NCBI RefSeq assembly: GCF_000744225.1
Contig: NZ_JQLN01000004.1
Location: forward strand, 992,001 to 1,056,000
Direction of reading: 5' to 3'
Source: Kitasatospora mediocidica KCTC 9733
Lineage (GTDB): Bacteria; Actinomycetota; Actinomycetes; Streptomycetales; Streptomycetaceae
Length of the DNA stretch: 64,000 nucleotides
Below are positions 40,001 through 49,765 of this stretch, in pieces (the stretch's first letter is position 1; each line of letters starts with the position of its first letter). The notes beneath the pieces were generated by a model. It did not search any database. It had not been told where the DNA came from and was given only the letters and a program-made list of their open reading frames with translations. The position numbers were made by a program, and so were the translations under genes.

Positions 40001-43000
40001 GCGGTGTCGAGCAGCGTCAGGCCCTCCGACACCGGCAGCGGCGGGAGTCCGGCGCGCCGCATCCGGCTGACGTCGGCCTCGTCCAGGCCGCCGCCCATGC
40101 CCGAGCCCGCCCACAGGCCCCAGGCCAGTGCGCTCGCGGCCTGGCCGCGGGCCGCCCGGTGCTGGGCCAGCGCGTCCAGGAAGACGTTGGCCGCGGCGTA
40201 GTTGCCCTGCCCCGGACCGCCGAAGACGCCGGAGGACGAGGAGAACAGGACGAACGCGGAGAGCTCGGCGTCCTGCGTCAGCTCGTGCAGGTTCCAGGCG
40301 GCGTCCACCTTGGGACGCAGCACCCGGTCGACCCGCTCGGGCGTCAGGGAGCCGATCACGCCGTCGTCCAGCACACCGGCGGTGTGCAGCACGGCGGTCA
40401 GCGGGTGCGCGGGGTCGATGCCGGCCAGCAGGGCGGCCAGCGCCTCGCGGTCCGCCACGTCGCAGGCCGCCCAGCTCGCCTCGGCGCCCGACTCGGCCAG
40501 CTCGGCAGTGAGTTCGGCGGCGCCCTCGGCCGCGGCGCCGCGCCGGCTGACCAGCAGCAGGCGGCGCACGCCGTACTCGGCCACCACGTGCCGGGCGACC
40601 AGGCCGCCCAGCGAGCCGGAGGCGCCGGTGATCAGCACCGTGCCGTCGGGGGCGGGGGTCCAGGCCTGCTCGGCCTGCGGGTCCACCGGCACCCGGGCCA
40701 GCCTCGGCGTGCTCGGCACACCGGCACGCAGCGCCAACTGCGGCTCACCGGAGGCCAGCGCGGCGGGCAGGGCCCGCAGCGACTCGGCCGAACCGTCCAG
40801 GTCCAGCAGGACGAAGCGGTCCGGGTTCTCCGACTGCGCGGAGCGCAGCAGACCCCACACCGCCGCGCCGGCCAGGTCGTCCACCGGCTCACCGGCGGTC
40901 GTGGCCAGGGCACCCGAGGTCAGCACCACCAGGCGCGCGTCGGCGAACCGCTGGTCGCCCAGCCACTCCTGGACGAGCGTCAGCATGCGGGCCGTGGCCA
41001 GGTGCGTGGCACCGGCCACCTCGTCCGCTCCCTCGACCGAGGGCGTGACGAAGACCAACTCCGGTACGGGAGTGCCGGACTGGGCCAGTGCGTCGAGACC
41101 GGCGAAGGCCGTGACCGGCACGCCGCAGCCGCGCAGCGCGGCGTCGGCGGCGCCCAGCGCCACCCAGCCGGTGCCGGCCGGCGCGGCCGGCTCCACGAGG
41201 GGGGTCAACGCGGTCCAGTCGAGGGTGAACAGCGACTCGTGGAACGCGGCCCGTGCGGTGCGCAGTTGCTCGGCCGAGACCGGGCGCAGACCGAGCTCCG
41301 CGACGGTGGCCACCGGCGCGCCGGTGGCGTCGGCGATCTCCAGCCGCACCCGGTCGGTACCCGACGCCACCAGGTGGACGCGCAGCGCGGAGGCGCCGCT
41401 CGCGTGCAGGGAGACCCCGCTCCAGGCGAACGGGAGCCGCCCCTGTCCCCCGGTGTCGCCGAGCCCGCCCAGACCGATGGCGTGCAGGGCGGAGTCCAGC
41501 AGGGCGGGGTGCAGGCCGAAGCGGCCGGCCTCGTCCTGGGCACCCTCGGGCAGCAGCACCTCGGCGAAGATCTCGCCGTCGCGCCGCCAGGCCTGCCGCA
41601 GGCCCTGGAACGCCGGGCCGTAGGCGAAGCCGATGTCCAGCAACTGGCCGTAGCGGTCGCCGAGTTCCACCTCGACCGCGCCCGCCGGGGGCCACTGGGC
41701 CAGCTCGAAGGACGGCTGCGGCTGCGCCTCGGCGCTCACCACGCCGCTGGCGTGCCGGGTCCACGGCTCCTCGGCCGGGAGGCCCTCCTGGCGGGAGTGC
41801 AGCGTCAGCGTGCGCCGGCCCGCCTCGTCCGCCGCGCCGACCATCAGGCGTAGCTGGACGCCGCCCTGCTCGGGCAGCACCAGCGGGGCTTCCAGGGTCA
41901 GTTCTTCGAGGTGGTCGCAGCCCAGCTGGTCGCCCGCCCGGATCGCCAGTTCCACGAACGCGGTGCCCGGGAGCAGGACGGTGCCCATGATGGTGTGGTC
42001 CGCGAGCCAGGGATGGGTCGCCAGCGCCAGCCGCGCGGTGAACAGCATCCCGTCCACGTCGGGCAGTTCGGCACTCGCCGCGAGCAACGGGTGCTCGGCC
42101 TCGCCCAGGCCCACGGCGGCGACGTCGCCGAGGAAGAGCGAGGACAGCTTCGGCCAGTACCGCTCGTGCTGGAAGGCGTAGGTGGGCAGCTCGACCTGAC
42201 CGGCGCCGGTGCCGGCGAAGACGGCCTCCCAGTCCGCCGCCACGCCGCCGACATACAGCCGGGCGACGGCCGCCGCCAGCGACTCGGCCTCGGGGCGGCC
42301 CTTGCGCAGCACCGGCACGAAGGCGTGCTCGTCGCCGGTGACGCACTCCTGCGCCAGCGCGGAGAGCACGCCGTCCGGGCCGAGCTCGACGAAGGTCGTG
42401 ACGCCCTGCGCTTCGAGGCTGCGGATACCGTCGAGGAAGCGCACGGCCTCGCGCACGTGGCGGACCCAGAAGTCGGCGGAGCCGACTTCCTCCGCCGTCG
42501 CCAGGGCGCCGGTCAGGTTGGAGACGATCGGGATCTTCGGCGCGTGGAACGTCAGGCCCTCGACGACCTCACGGAAGGCGTCGAGCATCGGCTCCATCAA
42601 CGGCGAGTGGAACGCGTGGCTGACGGTCAGGCGCTTGCTCTTGCGACCCTCGAAGGCGGCCACGACGGCCAGGACCTCGTCCTCGTCACCAGCGATCACC
42701 AGCGAGTTCGGACCGTTCACGGCCGCGATGCTCACCCGACCGGTCAGCAGCGGCAGCACCTCGTCCTCGGTGGCCTGGATCGCCACCATCGCGCCACCGG
42801 CGGGCAGTTCCTGCATCAGACGGCCACGGGCGGCCACCAGCGTGCAGGCATCCGCCAGCGACAGCACACCCGCGACGTGCGCGGCGGCGATCTCACCGAT
42901 CGAGTGACCGGACAGGAAGTCCGGCTTCAGACCCCACGCCTCAACCAGCCGGAACAGCGCCACCTCCACCGCGAACAACGCCGGCTGGGTGAACTCGGTC

Positions 43001-46000
43001 CGGTTCAGCGCCTCGGCGTCGTCGCCGAACAGCACGTCCCGCAGGGGCAGTTCGAGATGCGCGCAGACCTCGTCCAGCGCGTCGGCGAACACCGGGTAGG
43101 CGTCGTACAGTTCACGCCCCATGCCGAGCCGCTGACTGCCCTGGCCGGTGAAGAGGAAGGCCGTCCTGCCACCGGCCACCGCGCCCTCGACCAGGCCGGC
43201 GGCCGTGTCACCGGAGGCCAGCGCGTCGAGGCCGGCCAGGAAGCCGGCGCGGTCCTCGGCGCCGATCGCGGCCCGCTGCTCGAAGGCCGAGCGGCGGGTG
43301 GCGAGCGTGAACGCGACGTCGGTGTCGGTCGGTTCGAGGTGCAGGCCGAGGTGCGTGCGCAGCCGCGCGGCCTGCTCGCGCAGGGCCTGCGGGGTCTTGG
43401 CGGAGAGCACCCAGAGCGGCAGCCCGGCCTGCGGCGGCGCCACGTCGGTGGGCGGCTCGGCCTCGACGGCCGGGGCCTGCTCGATGATGGTGTGCGCGTT
43501 GGTGCCGCTGATGCCGAAGGACGAGACGCCCGCGCGGCGCGGGCGCCCGGTCTCCGGCCACGGCCGGGCCTCGGTCAGCAGCTCGACCGCGCCCGCCGAC
43601 CAGTCCACGTGCGGCGACGGCGCGTCCACGTTCAGGGTCTGCGGCAGCACGCCGTGCTGCATGGCGAGGACCATCTTGATGATGCCCGCGACACCGGCGG
43701 CGGCCTGCGTGTGACCGAAGTTGGACTTGATCGAGCCGAGCAGCAGCGGCTGATCGGCGTCGCGGTCGCGACCGTAGGTGGCCAGCAGGGCCTGGGCCTC
43801 GATCGGATCGCCGAGCTTGGTTCCGGTGCCGTGCGCCTCGACCGCGTCCACGTCGGCGGTCGTCAGGCCGGCACTCGCCAGCGCCTGGCGGATGACGCGC
43901 TGCTGGGACGGCCCGTTCGGGGCGGTGAGCCCGTTGCTCGCGCCGTCCTGGTTGATCGCGCTGCCGCGCACCACCGCGAGCACCGGGTGCCCGTTGCGGC
44001 GTGCGTCGGAGAGCCGCTCGACGAGCAGCATGCCGATGCCCTCGCCCCAGCCGGTGCCGTCGGCCCCGGCTGCGAAGGCCTTGATCCGGCCGTCGGCGGC
44101 AAGCCCGCGCTGGCGGCTGAAGTCGATGAAGGAGGACGGGGTGGACATCACGGTGACACCGCCGGCGAGGGCGAGCGTGCACTCACCGCTGCGCAGCGCC
44201 TGGATCGCCCAGTGCAGCGCGACCAACGAGGACGAGCACGCGGTGTCGACGGTGACCGCCGGGCCCTCCAGGCCCAGCGCGTAGGAGACCCGGCCGGACA
44301 GCACGCTGGCCGCGTTGCCGGTGCCGAGGAAGCCCTCCGAACCGTCCGGGGCGCCGAGGATCACCGGCAGGTAGTCCTGGCCGTTGGTGCCCGCGAAGAC
44401 GCCCACCTGCTGACCGCGCAGCGTGGTCGGGTCGATGCCGGCCCGCTCGAAGGCCTCCCAGGAGGTCTCCAGCAGCAGGCGCTGCTGCGGGTCCATGGCC
44501 AGGGCCTCGCGCGGCGAGATCCCGAAGAACGTCGGGTCGAACCCGGCGACGTCCGCGAGGAAGCCGCCCTCCCGCACATAGGTGGAGTTCTCCGCCTGGG
44601 ACTCGGGGTCGTAGAGCGCCTCCAGGTCCCAGCCCCGGTCCTGGGGCATGCCGCCGACCGCGTCACGGCCGGCGGCCAGCAGCTGCCAGAGCTCCTCGGG
44701 GGAGGCGACGCCGCCGGGGAAGCGGCAGCTCATGCCGACGATCGCGATCGGGTCGTCGACCGCCGCGACCGCGCCGGAGGGCGCCGCCGGTCCGGCCACC
44801 GAGGGCTGGGAGCCCGCCAGTTCGGCCTGGAGGAAGTCGGCCAGCACGGCCGGGGTCGGGTAGTCGAAGATCAGCGTGGCGGGCAGCCGCAGGCCGGTGA
44901 GCGCGCCCAGCAGGTTGCGGATCTCGACGGCGGTGAGCGAGTCGAAGCCGAGGTCCCGGAACGCCCGGCTGGGCTCGACCGAGTCCGGACCGGGGTGGCC
45001 GAGGACGACCGCGACCTGGGTCCGCACGAAGTCCAGCGCGAGGTCCTCGCGCTCCTGCTCGGTGCCGGCGGCCGCCAGGCGCTGCGCCAGCGGGGAGGAG
45101 TCCTGGTCGGCGGCGCCCGGTGTGCTCCGGGCGGCCGCGACGACGCGCTGCGCCTCGGGGAGGTCGGCGACGAACGGGTTGGGGCGGATCGCGGTGAGGC
45201 CGGCGGCGAAGCGCTCCCAGTCGATGTCGACCACGAGCGGGCAGGTCTCGTCCAGGACGAGCGCCGTGGCCAGCGCGGCGGTCGCCAACTCGGGTGCCAG
45301 GGCCGGGAGTCCGGCCAGGCGAAGGCGCTCGGCGACCGTGGCGTCGGTGGCCATGCCACCGTCGGCCCAGGCGCCCCAGGCCACCGAGGTGGCCGACAGG
45401 CCCTCGGCCCGGCGCTGGGTGGCCAGGGCGTCGAGGTAGGCGTTGGCCGCCGTGTAGTTGGCCTGCCCGGCGGCACCGAAGGTGCCCGCCATCGAGGAGA
45501 AGAGCACGAAGGCGTCCAGCTCCAGGCCGCGGGTCAACTCGTCGAGGTTGCGGGCCGCTTCGGCCTTCGGACGCAGCACGTCGGCGATCCGCCGCGGGGT
45601 CTGCGCGTCGAGCACGCCGTCGTCCAGCACGCCGGCCGCGTGCACGACCGCGCGCAGCGGGTGTTCGGCGGGGATCGCGGCGAGCAGGGCGGCCAGCGCC
45701 TCGCGGTCGGCGACGTCGCAGGCCGCGACGGTCACCTGGGCGCCCAGGCCCTCCAGCTCCGCTCGCAGCTCGGCGGCGCCCGGGGCGTCCGGGCCCCGAC
45801 GGCTGGTCAGCACCAGGTGCTCGGCGCCGCGGCTCACCAGCCAGCGGGCCACGTGCGCGCCGAGCGCGCCGGTGCCGCCGGTGACCAGTGCGGTGCCACC
45901 GGTGCTCCAGGCGTCGCCGGCGCTCTCGCCGTGCGCGGCGCGGACCAGCCGGCGCACGAAGACGCCCTGCGGGCGCACCGCGAGCTGGTCCTCCTCGCCG

Positions 46001-49000
46001 GAGCCCGTGAGGATCTCGGCGAGCCGGGCCAGCGAGCGGCGGTCGGCCGTCTGCGGCAGGTCGACCAGACCGCCCCAGCGCTCGGGGTACTCGTGGGCGG
46101 CGGTCCGGCCCAGGCCCCAGATCTCGGCCTGGCGGGGACTGTCGAGGTGGTCGGTGCGGCCGACGGACACCGCGCCGCGGGTGGCGGCCCAGAGCCGGGC
46201 GTCCACGCCCGCGTCGCCGAGCGCCTGGACCAGCGCGAGGGTGGCCGTCAGACCGGCGGTGAGCGAGGGGTGTTCGGCGTGCGGACGCTCGTCCAGGGCC
46301 AGCAGCGACAGGACGCCGTCGACGCCGCTCTCCGCGCCGAGCTCGGCGCGCAGCCGGTCGGCCAGCGCCGCCCGGTCCACGGTCGTCGCGTCCACCGGGA
46401 CGACCCGGACCCGCGCGCCGTGCTCGGTCAGCATCCGGACCGGCGCCGACGCCCAGGCGTCGTCCTCCAGCCCGGCGGGGGTGAGGACCAGCCAGCTGCC
46501 GGACAGCCGCGCGGGCGGCGCGGGCGGCAGCGGCTTCCAGGTGGTGCGGTAGCGCCAGCCGTCCACGGTGGAACGGTCCCGGCCCTGGCGGCGCCAGGCG
46601 GAGAGCGCGGGCAGCACGGCGCTCAGCGGCTGGTCGCCGTCGAGGCCGAGCGTGTCGACGAGGGCCGCGAGGTCCTCGCTGTGCACGACCTCCCAGAAGC
46701 GGGCGTCGGTCGCGTCGAAGGCGGTGCCGGGTGCCACGGGCTCGCCCATGTCGGCGAACGGGTTGGCCGGCCAGTAGCGCAGGCGCTGGAAGGCGTAGGT
46801 GGGCAGGTCGACGCGGGTGGCGCCACAGGGCGCGTAGTAGGCCTGCCAGTCCACGGTGGTGCCGCGCACGTGCACCCGGGCCAGCACGTCGGTCAGGGTG
46901 CGCGGCTCGCTGCGGTCGGCGCGCAGGGTCGGCACGAACGCCGCGACCCCGCTCTTCGTGCCGACCAGGCAGTCCTGGGCCATCGCGGACAGCACGCCGT
47001 CCGGGCCGAGCTCGACGAAGGTGGTGACCCCGTACTCCTCCAGCCGGCGCACGCCGTCCAGGAAGCGGACGGCCTGGCGGACGTGCCGGACCCAGAAGTC
47101 GGGGGTGGTGATCTCCTCGGCGGAGACCAGGGTCCCGGTGAGGTTGGAGACGATCGGGATCTTCGGGGCGTGGAAGGTGATCTTCTGCGCGACCTGGCGG
47201 AACGCCTCCAGCATGCCGTCCATGTGCGGCGAGTGGAAGGCGTGACTGACCGTCAGGCGCTTGCTCTTGCGGCCCTCGAAGGCGGCCACGACGGCCAGGA
47301 CGGCGTCCTCGTCACCCGCGACGACGACGGAATCCGGGCCGTTGACGGCCGCGATGCTCACCCGCTCGGTGAGCAGCGGCAGCACCTCGGACTCGGCCGC
47401 CTGCAGCGCCACCATGGCGCCGCCGGCGGGCAGTTGCTGCATCAGCTGGCTGCGGGCCGCGACCAGGGCCGCGGCGTGCGGCAGCGACAGGACGCCGGCC
47501 ACGTGGGCGGCGGCCAGCTCGCCGATCGAGTGGCCGGACAGGAAGTCCGGCTTCAGACCCCAGGACTCCAGCAGCCGGAAGAGCGCCACCTCGACGGCGA
47601 ACAGCGCGGGCTGGGTGTAGCCGGTGCGGTCCAGCAGGTCCTTGTCCGTGCCGAACAGCACGTCCTTCAGCGGACGTTCGAGGAAGCGGTCGAGCTGGGC
47701 GCAGACCTCGTCCAGCGCCCGGGCGAACACCGGGTAGGTCTCGGACAGTTCGCGTCCCATGCCCAGGCGCTGGCTGCCCTGGCCGGTGAACAGGAAGGCG
47801 ACCTTGCCCTCGGCGGCCAGCCCCTCGACCAGCGCGGGGTCCTGGCGGCCCTCGGCCAGCGCGGCCAGCGCGGCCAGCAGGCCGTCGCGGTCGGCGGCCA
47901 CCAGCGCGGCGCGGCGCTCCAGCGCGGGTCGGGTGACGGCCTGCGAGTAGCCGACGTCGACCAGGCCCAGGCCCGGCTGCGCGGCCAGGTGGGCGCGCAG
48001 CTGCGCGGCCTGGGCCCGCAGCGCGTCCTGGCTCTTGCCGGAGAGCACCACCGGGGTCAGCGGCGGCCGGAACGGCTCGGCCGCCGACGCGTCCGGGTCG
48101 ACCGGCGCCTCGTCGGCCGCCGGGGCCTGCTCGAGGATGGTGTGCGCGTTGGTGCCGCTCATGCCGAACGAGGAGACACCGGCCCGGCGCGGCTCGCCGG
48201 TCTGCGGCCAGTCCCGCGCCTCGGTCAGCAGCTCGATCTCGCCGGCCGTCCAGTCGACGTGCGGGGTCGGCTCGGTGACGTGCAGGGTCTTGGGCAGCAC
48301 GCCGTGCTGCAGGGCCATCACCATCTTGATGATGCCGCCGACGCCGGCGCCGGCCTGGGCGTGGCCGATGTTGGACTTCACGGAGCCCAGCAGCAGCGGC
48401 CGGCCCGCCGGGCGGTCCTGGCCGTAGGTCGCCAGCAGCGCCTGGGCCTCGATCGGGTCGCCGAGCGCCGTGCCGGTGCCGTGCGCCTCGATCGCGTCGA
48501 CCTGGTCCGGGGTGAGCCGGGCGTTGGCCAGCGCCTGGAGGATGACGCGCTGCTGGGAGGGGCCGTTCGGGGAGGTCAGGCCGTTGCTGGCGCCGTCCTG
48601 GTTGACCGCCGTGCCGCGGACCACCGCGAGCACCGGGTGGCCCTTGCGCCGGGCGTCCGAGAGCCGTTCCACCAGCAGCACGCCGACGCCCTCGGCCAGG
48701 CTGAAGCCGTCGGCCTCGGGCGCGAAGGGCTTGGAGCGGCCGTCGAAGGCGAGACCGCGCATCTTGCTGTAGTCGACGAAGGTGCCGGGAGCCGACATCA
48801 GGGTCGCGCCGCCGGCCAGCGCGAGCGTGCACTCGCCGTTGCGCAGCGCCTGGACGGCCAGGTGCAGCGCGACCAGGGACGAGGAGCAGGCGGTGTCGAC
48901 CGTGACGGCCGGGCCCTCCAGGCCGAAGCTGTAGGAGAGCCGGCCGGAGGCCACGCTCGCCGCGTTGCCGGTGCCGAAGTAGCCCTCGAAGTTCTCCGTC

Positions 49001-49515
49001 GAACTGAGGATCGCGGCGAGGTAGTCGTGGTTGCTGGTGCCGACGAAGACGCCGATCTGCTTGCCGCGCACCGACGTCGGGTCGATCCCGGCCCGCTCGA
49101 ACGCCTCCCAGGAGGTCTCCAGCAGGAGCCGCTGCTGCGGGTCCATGCCGAGGGCTTCCCGCGGGCTGATGCCGAACAGGGAGGGGTCGAACCCGGCGAT
49201 GTCCTGGACGAAGCCGCCCTCGCGCACGTAGCTCGTGCCGGGGTGGTCCGGGTCCGGGTGGTAGAGGTTCTCGACGTCCCAGCCGCGGTCCACGGGGAAC
49301 TCGCCGACCGCGTCGACGCCCTCACTCACCACCTGCCACAGATCCTCGGGCGACCGCACGCCGCCGGGATAACGACAGCCGATGCCCACGATGGCAATCG
49401 GATCGTGATTCTTCGCTTCCGCCTCACGCAGGCGGAGGCGAGTCTGGTGCAGATCCGCCGTTACCAGCTTGAGGTAGTCCCGCAGCGTCTCTTCATTCGC
49501 CATTACGCAACCCAT
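34021..49515 (-). CDS. Type I modular PKS, one KR module plus two DH-KR modules
   Basis: A 5164-aa trimodular PKS subunit. D1 is KS (Cys210), AT (Ser663, HAFH 758-761), dimerisation segment plus KR (Tyr1354) and ACP (Ser1526), and has no DH. D2 is KS (Cys1760), AT (Ser2205, HAFH 2300-2303), DH (His2507, Asp2674), KR (Tyr3106) and ACP (Ser3275). D3 is KS (Cys3507), AT (Ser3957, HAFH 4049-4052), DH (His4255, Asp4425, with Asp4259 in place of the motif Gly), KR (Tyr4867) and ACP (Ser5043). All ATs look malonyl-specific. The expected output is one beta-hydroxyl followed by two alkenes that lead into gene C's four. The start is uncertain: ATG 49515 (MGCVMANEE) or ATG 49503 (MANEE, matching the other subunits), and neither has a clear Shine-Dalgarno. 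It is the only gene here preceded by a long gap (250 bp), so it may have its own promoter. Confidence 0.96.
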   Translation of the reverse strand: MGCVMANEETLRDYLKLVTADLHQTRLRLREAEAKNHDPIAIVGIGCRYPGGVRSPEDLWQVVSEGVDAVGEFPVDRGWDVENLYHPDPDHPGTSYVREGGFVQDIAGFDPSLFGISPREALGMDPQQRLLLETSWEAFERAGIDPTSVRGKQIGVFVGTSNHDYLAAILSSTENFEGYFGTGNAASVASGRLSYSFGLEGPAVTVDTACSSSLVALHLAVQALRNGECTLALAGGATLMSAPGTFVDYSKMRGLAFDGRSKPFAPEADGFSLAEGVGVLLVERLSDARRKGHPVLAVVRGTAVNQDGASNGLTSPNGPSQQRVILQALANARLTPDQVDAIEAHGTGTALGDPIEAQALLATYGQDRPAGRPLLLGSVKSNIGHAQAGAGVGGIIKMVMALQHGVLPKTLHVTEPTPHVDWTAGEIELLTEARDWPQTGEPRRAGVSSFGMSGTNAHTILEQAPAADEAPVDPDASAAEPFRPPLTPVVLSGKSQDALRAQAAQLRAHLAAQPGLGLVDVGYSQAVTRPALERRAALVAADRDGLLAALAALAEGRQDPALVEGLAAEGKVAFLFTGQGSQRLGMGRELSETYPVFARALDEVCAQLDRFLERPLKDVLFGTDKDLLDRTGYTQPALFAVEVALFRLLESWGLKPDFLSGHSIGELAAAHVAGVLSLPHAAALVAARSQLMQQLPAGGAMVALQAAESEVLPLLTERVSIAAVNGPDSVVVAGDEDAVLAVVAAFEGRKSKRLTVSHAFHSPHMDGMLEAFRQVAQKITFHAPKIPIVSNLTGTLVSAEEITTPDFWVRHVRQAVRFLDGVRRLEEYGVTTFVELGPDGVLSAMAQDCLVGTKSGVAAFVPTLRADRSEPRTLTDVLARVHVRGTTVDWQAYYAPCGATRVDLPTYAFQRLRYWPANPFADMGEPVAPGTAFDATDARFWEVVHSEDLAALVDTLGLDGDQPLSAVLPALSAWRRQGRDRSTVDGWRYRTTWKPLPPAPPARLSGSWLVLTPAGLEDDAWASAPVRMLTEHGARVRVVPVDATTVDRAALADRLRAELGAESGVDGVLSLLALDERPHAEHPSLTAGLTATLALVQALGDAGVDARLWAATRGAVSVGRTDHLDSPRQAEIWGLGRTAAHEYPERWGGLVDLPQTADRRSLARLAEILTGSGEEDQLAVRPQGVFVRRLVRAAHGESAGDAWSTGGTALVTGGTGALGAHVARWLVSRGAEHLVLTSRRGPDAPGAAELRAELEGLGAQVTVAACDVADREALAALLAAIPAEHPLRAVVHAAGVLDDGVLDAQTPRRIADVLRPKAEAARNLDELTRGLELDAFVLFSSMAGTFGAAGQANYTAANAYLDALATQRRAEGLSATSVAWGAWADGGMATDATVAERLRLAGLPALAPELATAALATALVLDETCPLVVDIDWERFAAGLTAIRPNPFVADLPEAQRVVAAARSTPGAADQDSSPLAQRLAAAGTEQEREDLALDFVRTQVAVVLGHPGPDSVEPSRAFRDLGFDSLTAVEIRNLLGALTGLRLPATLIFDYPTPAVLADFLQAELAGSQPSVAGPAAPSGAVAAVDDPIAIVGMSCRFPGGVASPEELWQLLAAGRDAVGGMPQDRGWDLEALYDPESQAENSTYVREGGFLADVAGFDPTFFGISPREALAMDPQQRLLLETSWEAFERAGIDPTTLRGQQVGVFAGTNGQDYLPVILGAPDGSEGFLGTGNAASVLSGRVSYALGLEGPAVTVDTACSSSLVALHWAIQALRSGECTLALAGGVTVMSTPSSFIDFSRQRGLAADGRIKAFAAGADGTGWGEGIGMLLVERLSDARRNGHPVLAVVRGSAINQDGASNGLTAPNGPSQQRVIRQALASAGLTTADVDAVEAHGTGTKLGDPIEAQALLATYGRDRDADQPLLLGSIKSNFGHTQAAAGVAGIIKMVLAMQHGVLPQTLNVDAPSPHVDWSAGAVELLTEARPWPETGRPRRAGVSSFGISGTNAHTIIEQAPAVEAEPPTDVAPPQAGLPLWVLSAKTPQALREQAARLRTHLGLHLEPTDTDVAFTLATRRSAFEQRAAIGAEDRAGFLAGLDALASGDTAAGLVEGAVAGGRTAFLFTGQGSQRLGMGRELYDAYPVFADALDEVCAHLELPLRDVLFGDDAEALNRTEFTQPALFAVEVALFRLVEAWGLKPDFLSGHSIGEIAAAHVAGVLSLADACTLVAARGRLMQELPAGGAMVAIQATEDEVLPLLTGRVSIAAVNGPNSLVIAGDEDEVLAVVAAFEGRKSKRLTVSHAFHSPLMEPMLDAFREVVEGLTFHAPKIPIVSNLTGALATAEEVGSADFWVRHVREAVRFLDGIRSLEAQGVTTFVELGPDGVLSALAQECVTGDEHAFVPVLRKGRPEAESLAAAVARLYVGGVAADWEAVFAGTGAGQVELPTYAFQHERYWPKLSSLFLGDVAAVGLGEAEHPLLAASAELPDVDGMLFTARLALATHPWLADHTIMGTVLLPGTAFVELAIRAGDQLGCDHLEELTLEAPLVLPEQGGVQLRLMVGAADEAGRRTLTLHSRQEGLPAEEPWTRHASGVVSAEAQPQPSFELAQWPPAGAVEVELGDRYGQLLDIGFAYGPAFQGLRQAWRRDGEIFAEVLLPEGAQDEAGRFGLHPALLDSALHAIGLGGLGDTGGQGRLPFAWSGVSLHASGASALRVHLVASGTDRVRLEIADATGAPVATVAELGLRPVSAEQLRTARAAFHESLFTLDWTALTPLVEPAAPAGTGWVALGAADAALRGCGVPVTAFAGLDALAQSGTPVPELVFVTPSVEGADEVAGATHLATARMLTLVQEWLGDQRFADARLVVLTSGALATTAGEPVDDLAGAAVWGLLRSAQSENPDRFVLLDLDGSAESLRALPAALASGEPQLALRAGVPSTPRLARVPVDPQAEQAWTPAPDGTVLITGASGSLGGLVARHVVAEYGVRRLLLVSRRGAAAEGAAELTAELAESGAEASWAACDVADREALAALLAGIDPAHPLTAVLHTAGVLDDGVIGSLTPERVDRVLRPKVDAAWNLHELTQDAELSAFVLFSSSSGVFGGPGQGNYAAANVFLDALAQHRAARGQAASALAWGLWAGSGMGGGLDEADVSRMRRAGLPPLPVSEGLTLLDTALRVGAAALVPMRVDTAALRGPAAAGAISPLLRGLVRVPVRRAAQAATADGASGPAQRLVGLSEAEQERLLLDLVRSAVATVLGYAGPETIGSGRAFKELGFDSLTAVELRNHLNSLTGLRLPATLVFDYPDPTVLARHLRAELLGTASAARTPVAVAALSDDEPIAIVAMSCRYPGGVRTPEDLWQMLAAGSDGISLLPDNRGWDLDGLYDPDPDSQGTSYAREGGFLHDAADFDPAFFGISPREALAMDPQQRLLLETTWEAFERAGIDPLSVRGSQTGVFAGVMYHDYGSRLHAVPDEVEGYLGTGSSSSVVSGRVAYTFGLEGPAVTVDTACSSSLVALHLAAQALRSGECSLALAGGVTVMFTPGTFIEFSRQRGLAADGRCKSFAAAADGTGWGEGAGMLLLERLSDARKNGHQVLAVVKGSAVNQDGASNGLTAPNGPSQQRVIRQALANAGLSSDQVDVVEAHGTGTRLGDPIEAQALLATYGQDRDAHQPLWLGSVKSNLGHTQAASGVAGVIKMVLSMRHGVLPKTLHVDAPSPHVEWAAGAVALLTEQRDWPQTGRPRRAGVSSFGISGTNAHAIIEQAPPVLAGEDEGESDGDRGTGPAFVPVLLSARGEDGLRAQAQRLRSRITAESSLLDIGYSLATTRSALEHRAALVADSHDTALRALEALSRGESGPADAQVLRGIATEGKTAFLFTGQGSQRLGMGRELYDAYPVFAAALDAVCAEFELPLRDVLFGDDAEALNRTEFTQPALFAVEVALFRLVEAWGLKPDFLSGHSIGEIAAAHVAGVFSLADACTLVAARGRLMQELPSGGAMVALQATEAEVLPLLTERVSIAAVNGPNSLVIAGDEDEVLAIAAGRKSKRLTVSHAFHSPLMEPMLADFRKLAEGLTYHAPKIPIVSNLTGALATAEEVGSADFWVRHVRDTVRFLDGVRVLEAQGVTTFVELGPDGVLSALAQECVTGDGHAFVPALRTGSPEARTLATVLAQAHVRGVPVDWTALYAGHGARRVELPTYPFQRQRYWLDVGVSFEDVALAGLEPAGHPLLGAAVELPDSGGFVFTGRLSLHTHPWLADHAVLDTVLLPGTAFVELALRAGAEVGCDTVEELTLEAPLVLPEQGAVQLRLGLAAADQDGRRALTLHSRQELVDPAEPWTRHAGGFLATGAQPAAPSEAFDLSSWPPPGATALDTGDFYQRAAGAGLGYGPVFQGLHAAWRLGDDLFGEIRLPQGFDAQAAAFALHPALLDAALHTLGLQDTDAPAEQETGARLPFAWTGIRLHAGGAASLRVRVSPAGSGGVSLQVADATGAAVAAIGGLVLRPLSAEQLNASRTAHQESLFRPEWTALAPLTAGPDERRVLLGTGAASFTLPGERLDSYPDLAALADAVDRTGTAPELVLLPLVPPAPRSGSGLPDAARAAAREALDLVQRWLADQRFADARLVLVTRHAVAVRSGEDIADLVHSTVWGLLRSAQSENPGRFVLVDTDGDDLSQRALTAAIATGEPQLALRAGTAHAFRLARVAAPATAADATATDAAFGPYGTVLVTGAGGTLGGLFARHLVTRHGVRQLLLTGRRGEQTPGAAELTAELRTLGAEVSWAACDAADREALAAVLAAVPAEHPLTGVVHIAGVLDDGVISSLTAERIDAVLRPKVDAAWNLHELTRESDLTAFVVFSSAAGVFGSSGQGNYAAANTFLDALAQHRAAQGLPAGSLAWGLWEAAGGMAGSLNEAELTRIARGGYPALPQTEGLELFDAAGASGEPVLVPIRIDTTVLRGQAAAGLLPSLLRGLVRMPVRRAAESGTAAAAAGAVGAGSLAERLGALTPVERDRVLLELVRTQVAAVLGHGGPDDVDSGRGFLDLGFDSLTAVDLRNRLGAAAGLRLPVTLIFDYPTPTALAGYLREELATDSAPAHQSVHTELDKLAGLLATIGTDDLERPGITSRLRDLLSKWNETQSATDGAADDREIQSATADEIFDLLDDELGLA
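34270..39510 (-). other. PKS module D3: KS-AT(mal)-DH-KR-ACP
   Basis: Approximate domains are KS 38240-39510, AT 37040-37905, DH 35960-36860, KR 34720-35920 and ACP 34290-34490. VMYHDY is at 39130-39147. DH His is at 36751-36753 and Asp at 36241-36243; Asp at 36739-36741 replaces the Gly of HxxxGxxxxP. KR Tyr is at 34915-34917. An alkene is expected if the DH tolerates the Gly-to-Asp change. Confidence 0.88.
39540..44751 (-). other. PKS module D2: KS-AT(mal)-DH-KR-ACP
   Basis: Approximate domains are KS 43490-44751, AT 42290-43165, DH 41240-42100, KR 40000-41200 and ACP 39590-39790. The KS motif TNGQDY is at 44371-44388. DH His is at 41995-41997 in [10 protein letters not shown] with Asp at 41494-41496, and KR Tyr is at 40198-40200. 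The full dehydrating set predicts an alkene. Confidence 0.9.
44790..49401 (-). other. PKS module D1: KS-AT(mal)-KR-ACP
   Basis: Approximate domains are KS 48130-49401, AT 46930-47800, dimerisation segment plus KR 45200-46720 and ACP 44830-45030. The KS motif TSNHDY (49021-49038) is unique in the window, and this KS would receive the predicted alpha-methyl ketone from module E. The AT Ser is at 47527-47529 and HAFH at 47233-47244. KR Tyr is at 45454-45456 with LDD (B1-type), so a hydroxyl is expected. Confidence 0.9.
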
Positions 49516-49606
49516 TTACGGCAGACGGCATCGGAATATGCTTTCGGATCCTCAAGCACGGGACCCTGGCACCCACAACCACATTTACTCGACTTCTCGG
49601 CGAGAG

Positions 49607-49634
49607 GTTATGGCCGATCCAACCCTGCCTACAA
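49607..49634 (-). promoter_or_regulatory. Weak candidate promoter for gene D
   Basis: On the minus strand TTGTAG (49629-49634) is followed after 16 nt by CATAAC (49607-49612), a loose match to the vegetative -35/-10 consensus, about 90 bp upstream of the gene D start and just downstream of the hairpin. A chance match is quite possible. Confidence 0.2.
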
Positions 49635-49647
49635 CCCCTAACCAAAC

Positions 49648-49680
49648 CCCTACCACCCCCTGCGAGCGGAGGTGGTAGGG
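49648..49680 (-). terminator. Perfect 10-bp hairpin after gene E, possible terminator or attenuator
   Basis: CCCTACCACC at 49648-49657 pairs perfectly with GGTGGTAGGG at 49671-49680 around a 13-nt loop. It lies about 86 bp beyond the gene E stop codon. No run of T follows on the minus strand, but actinomycete terminators often lack one. It could end the F-E transcript, only partly attenuate it, or stabilise mRNA ends. Confidence 0.5.
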
Positions 49681-49765
49681 AGAAGGTCAGGGAACGGCGA
49701 CGCTATTCAGAGATTGAGGAGAATCCTGTCCGCCATCGACAGTGACGTCAAGAGCGGAATTCCCG

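Larger units (their letters stand above)
49516..49765. other. 250-bp intergenic region between genes E and D
   Basis: This is the only sizeable non-coding gap in the window. On the minus strand it holds, in order after the gene E stop, about 85 bp with nothing I recognise, a perfect 10-bp inverted repeat (49648-49680), a weak promoter-like pair (49607-49634) and about 90 bp of leader before gene D. It is visibly less GC-rich than the genes. No small ORF or RNA gene is supported. Confidence 0.75.

Noticed and set aside
49502..49641. The plus-strand frame running through the E-D intergenic gap as a possible gene
   Set aside because: It is the tail of a shadow frame opposite gene D, with no start, Shine-Dalgarno or recognisable domain of its own.
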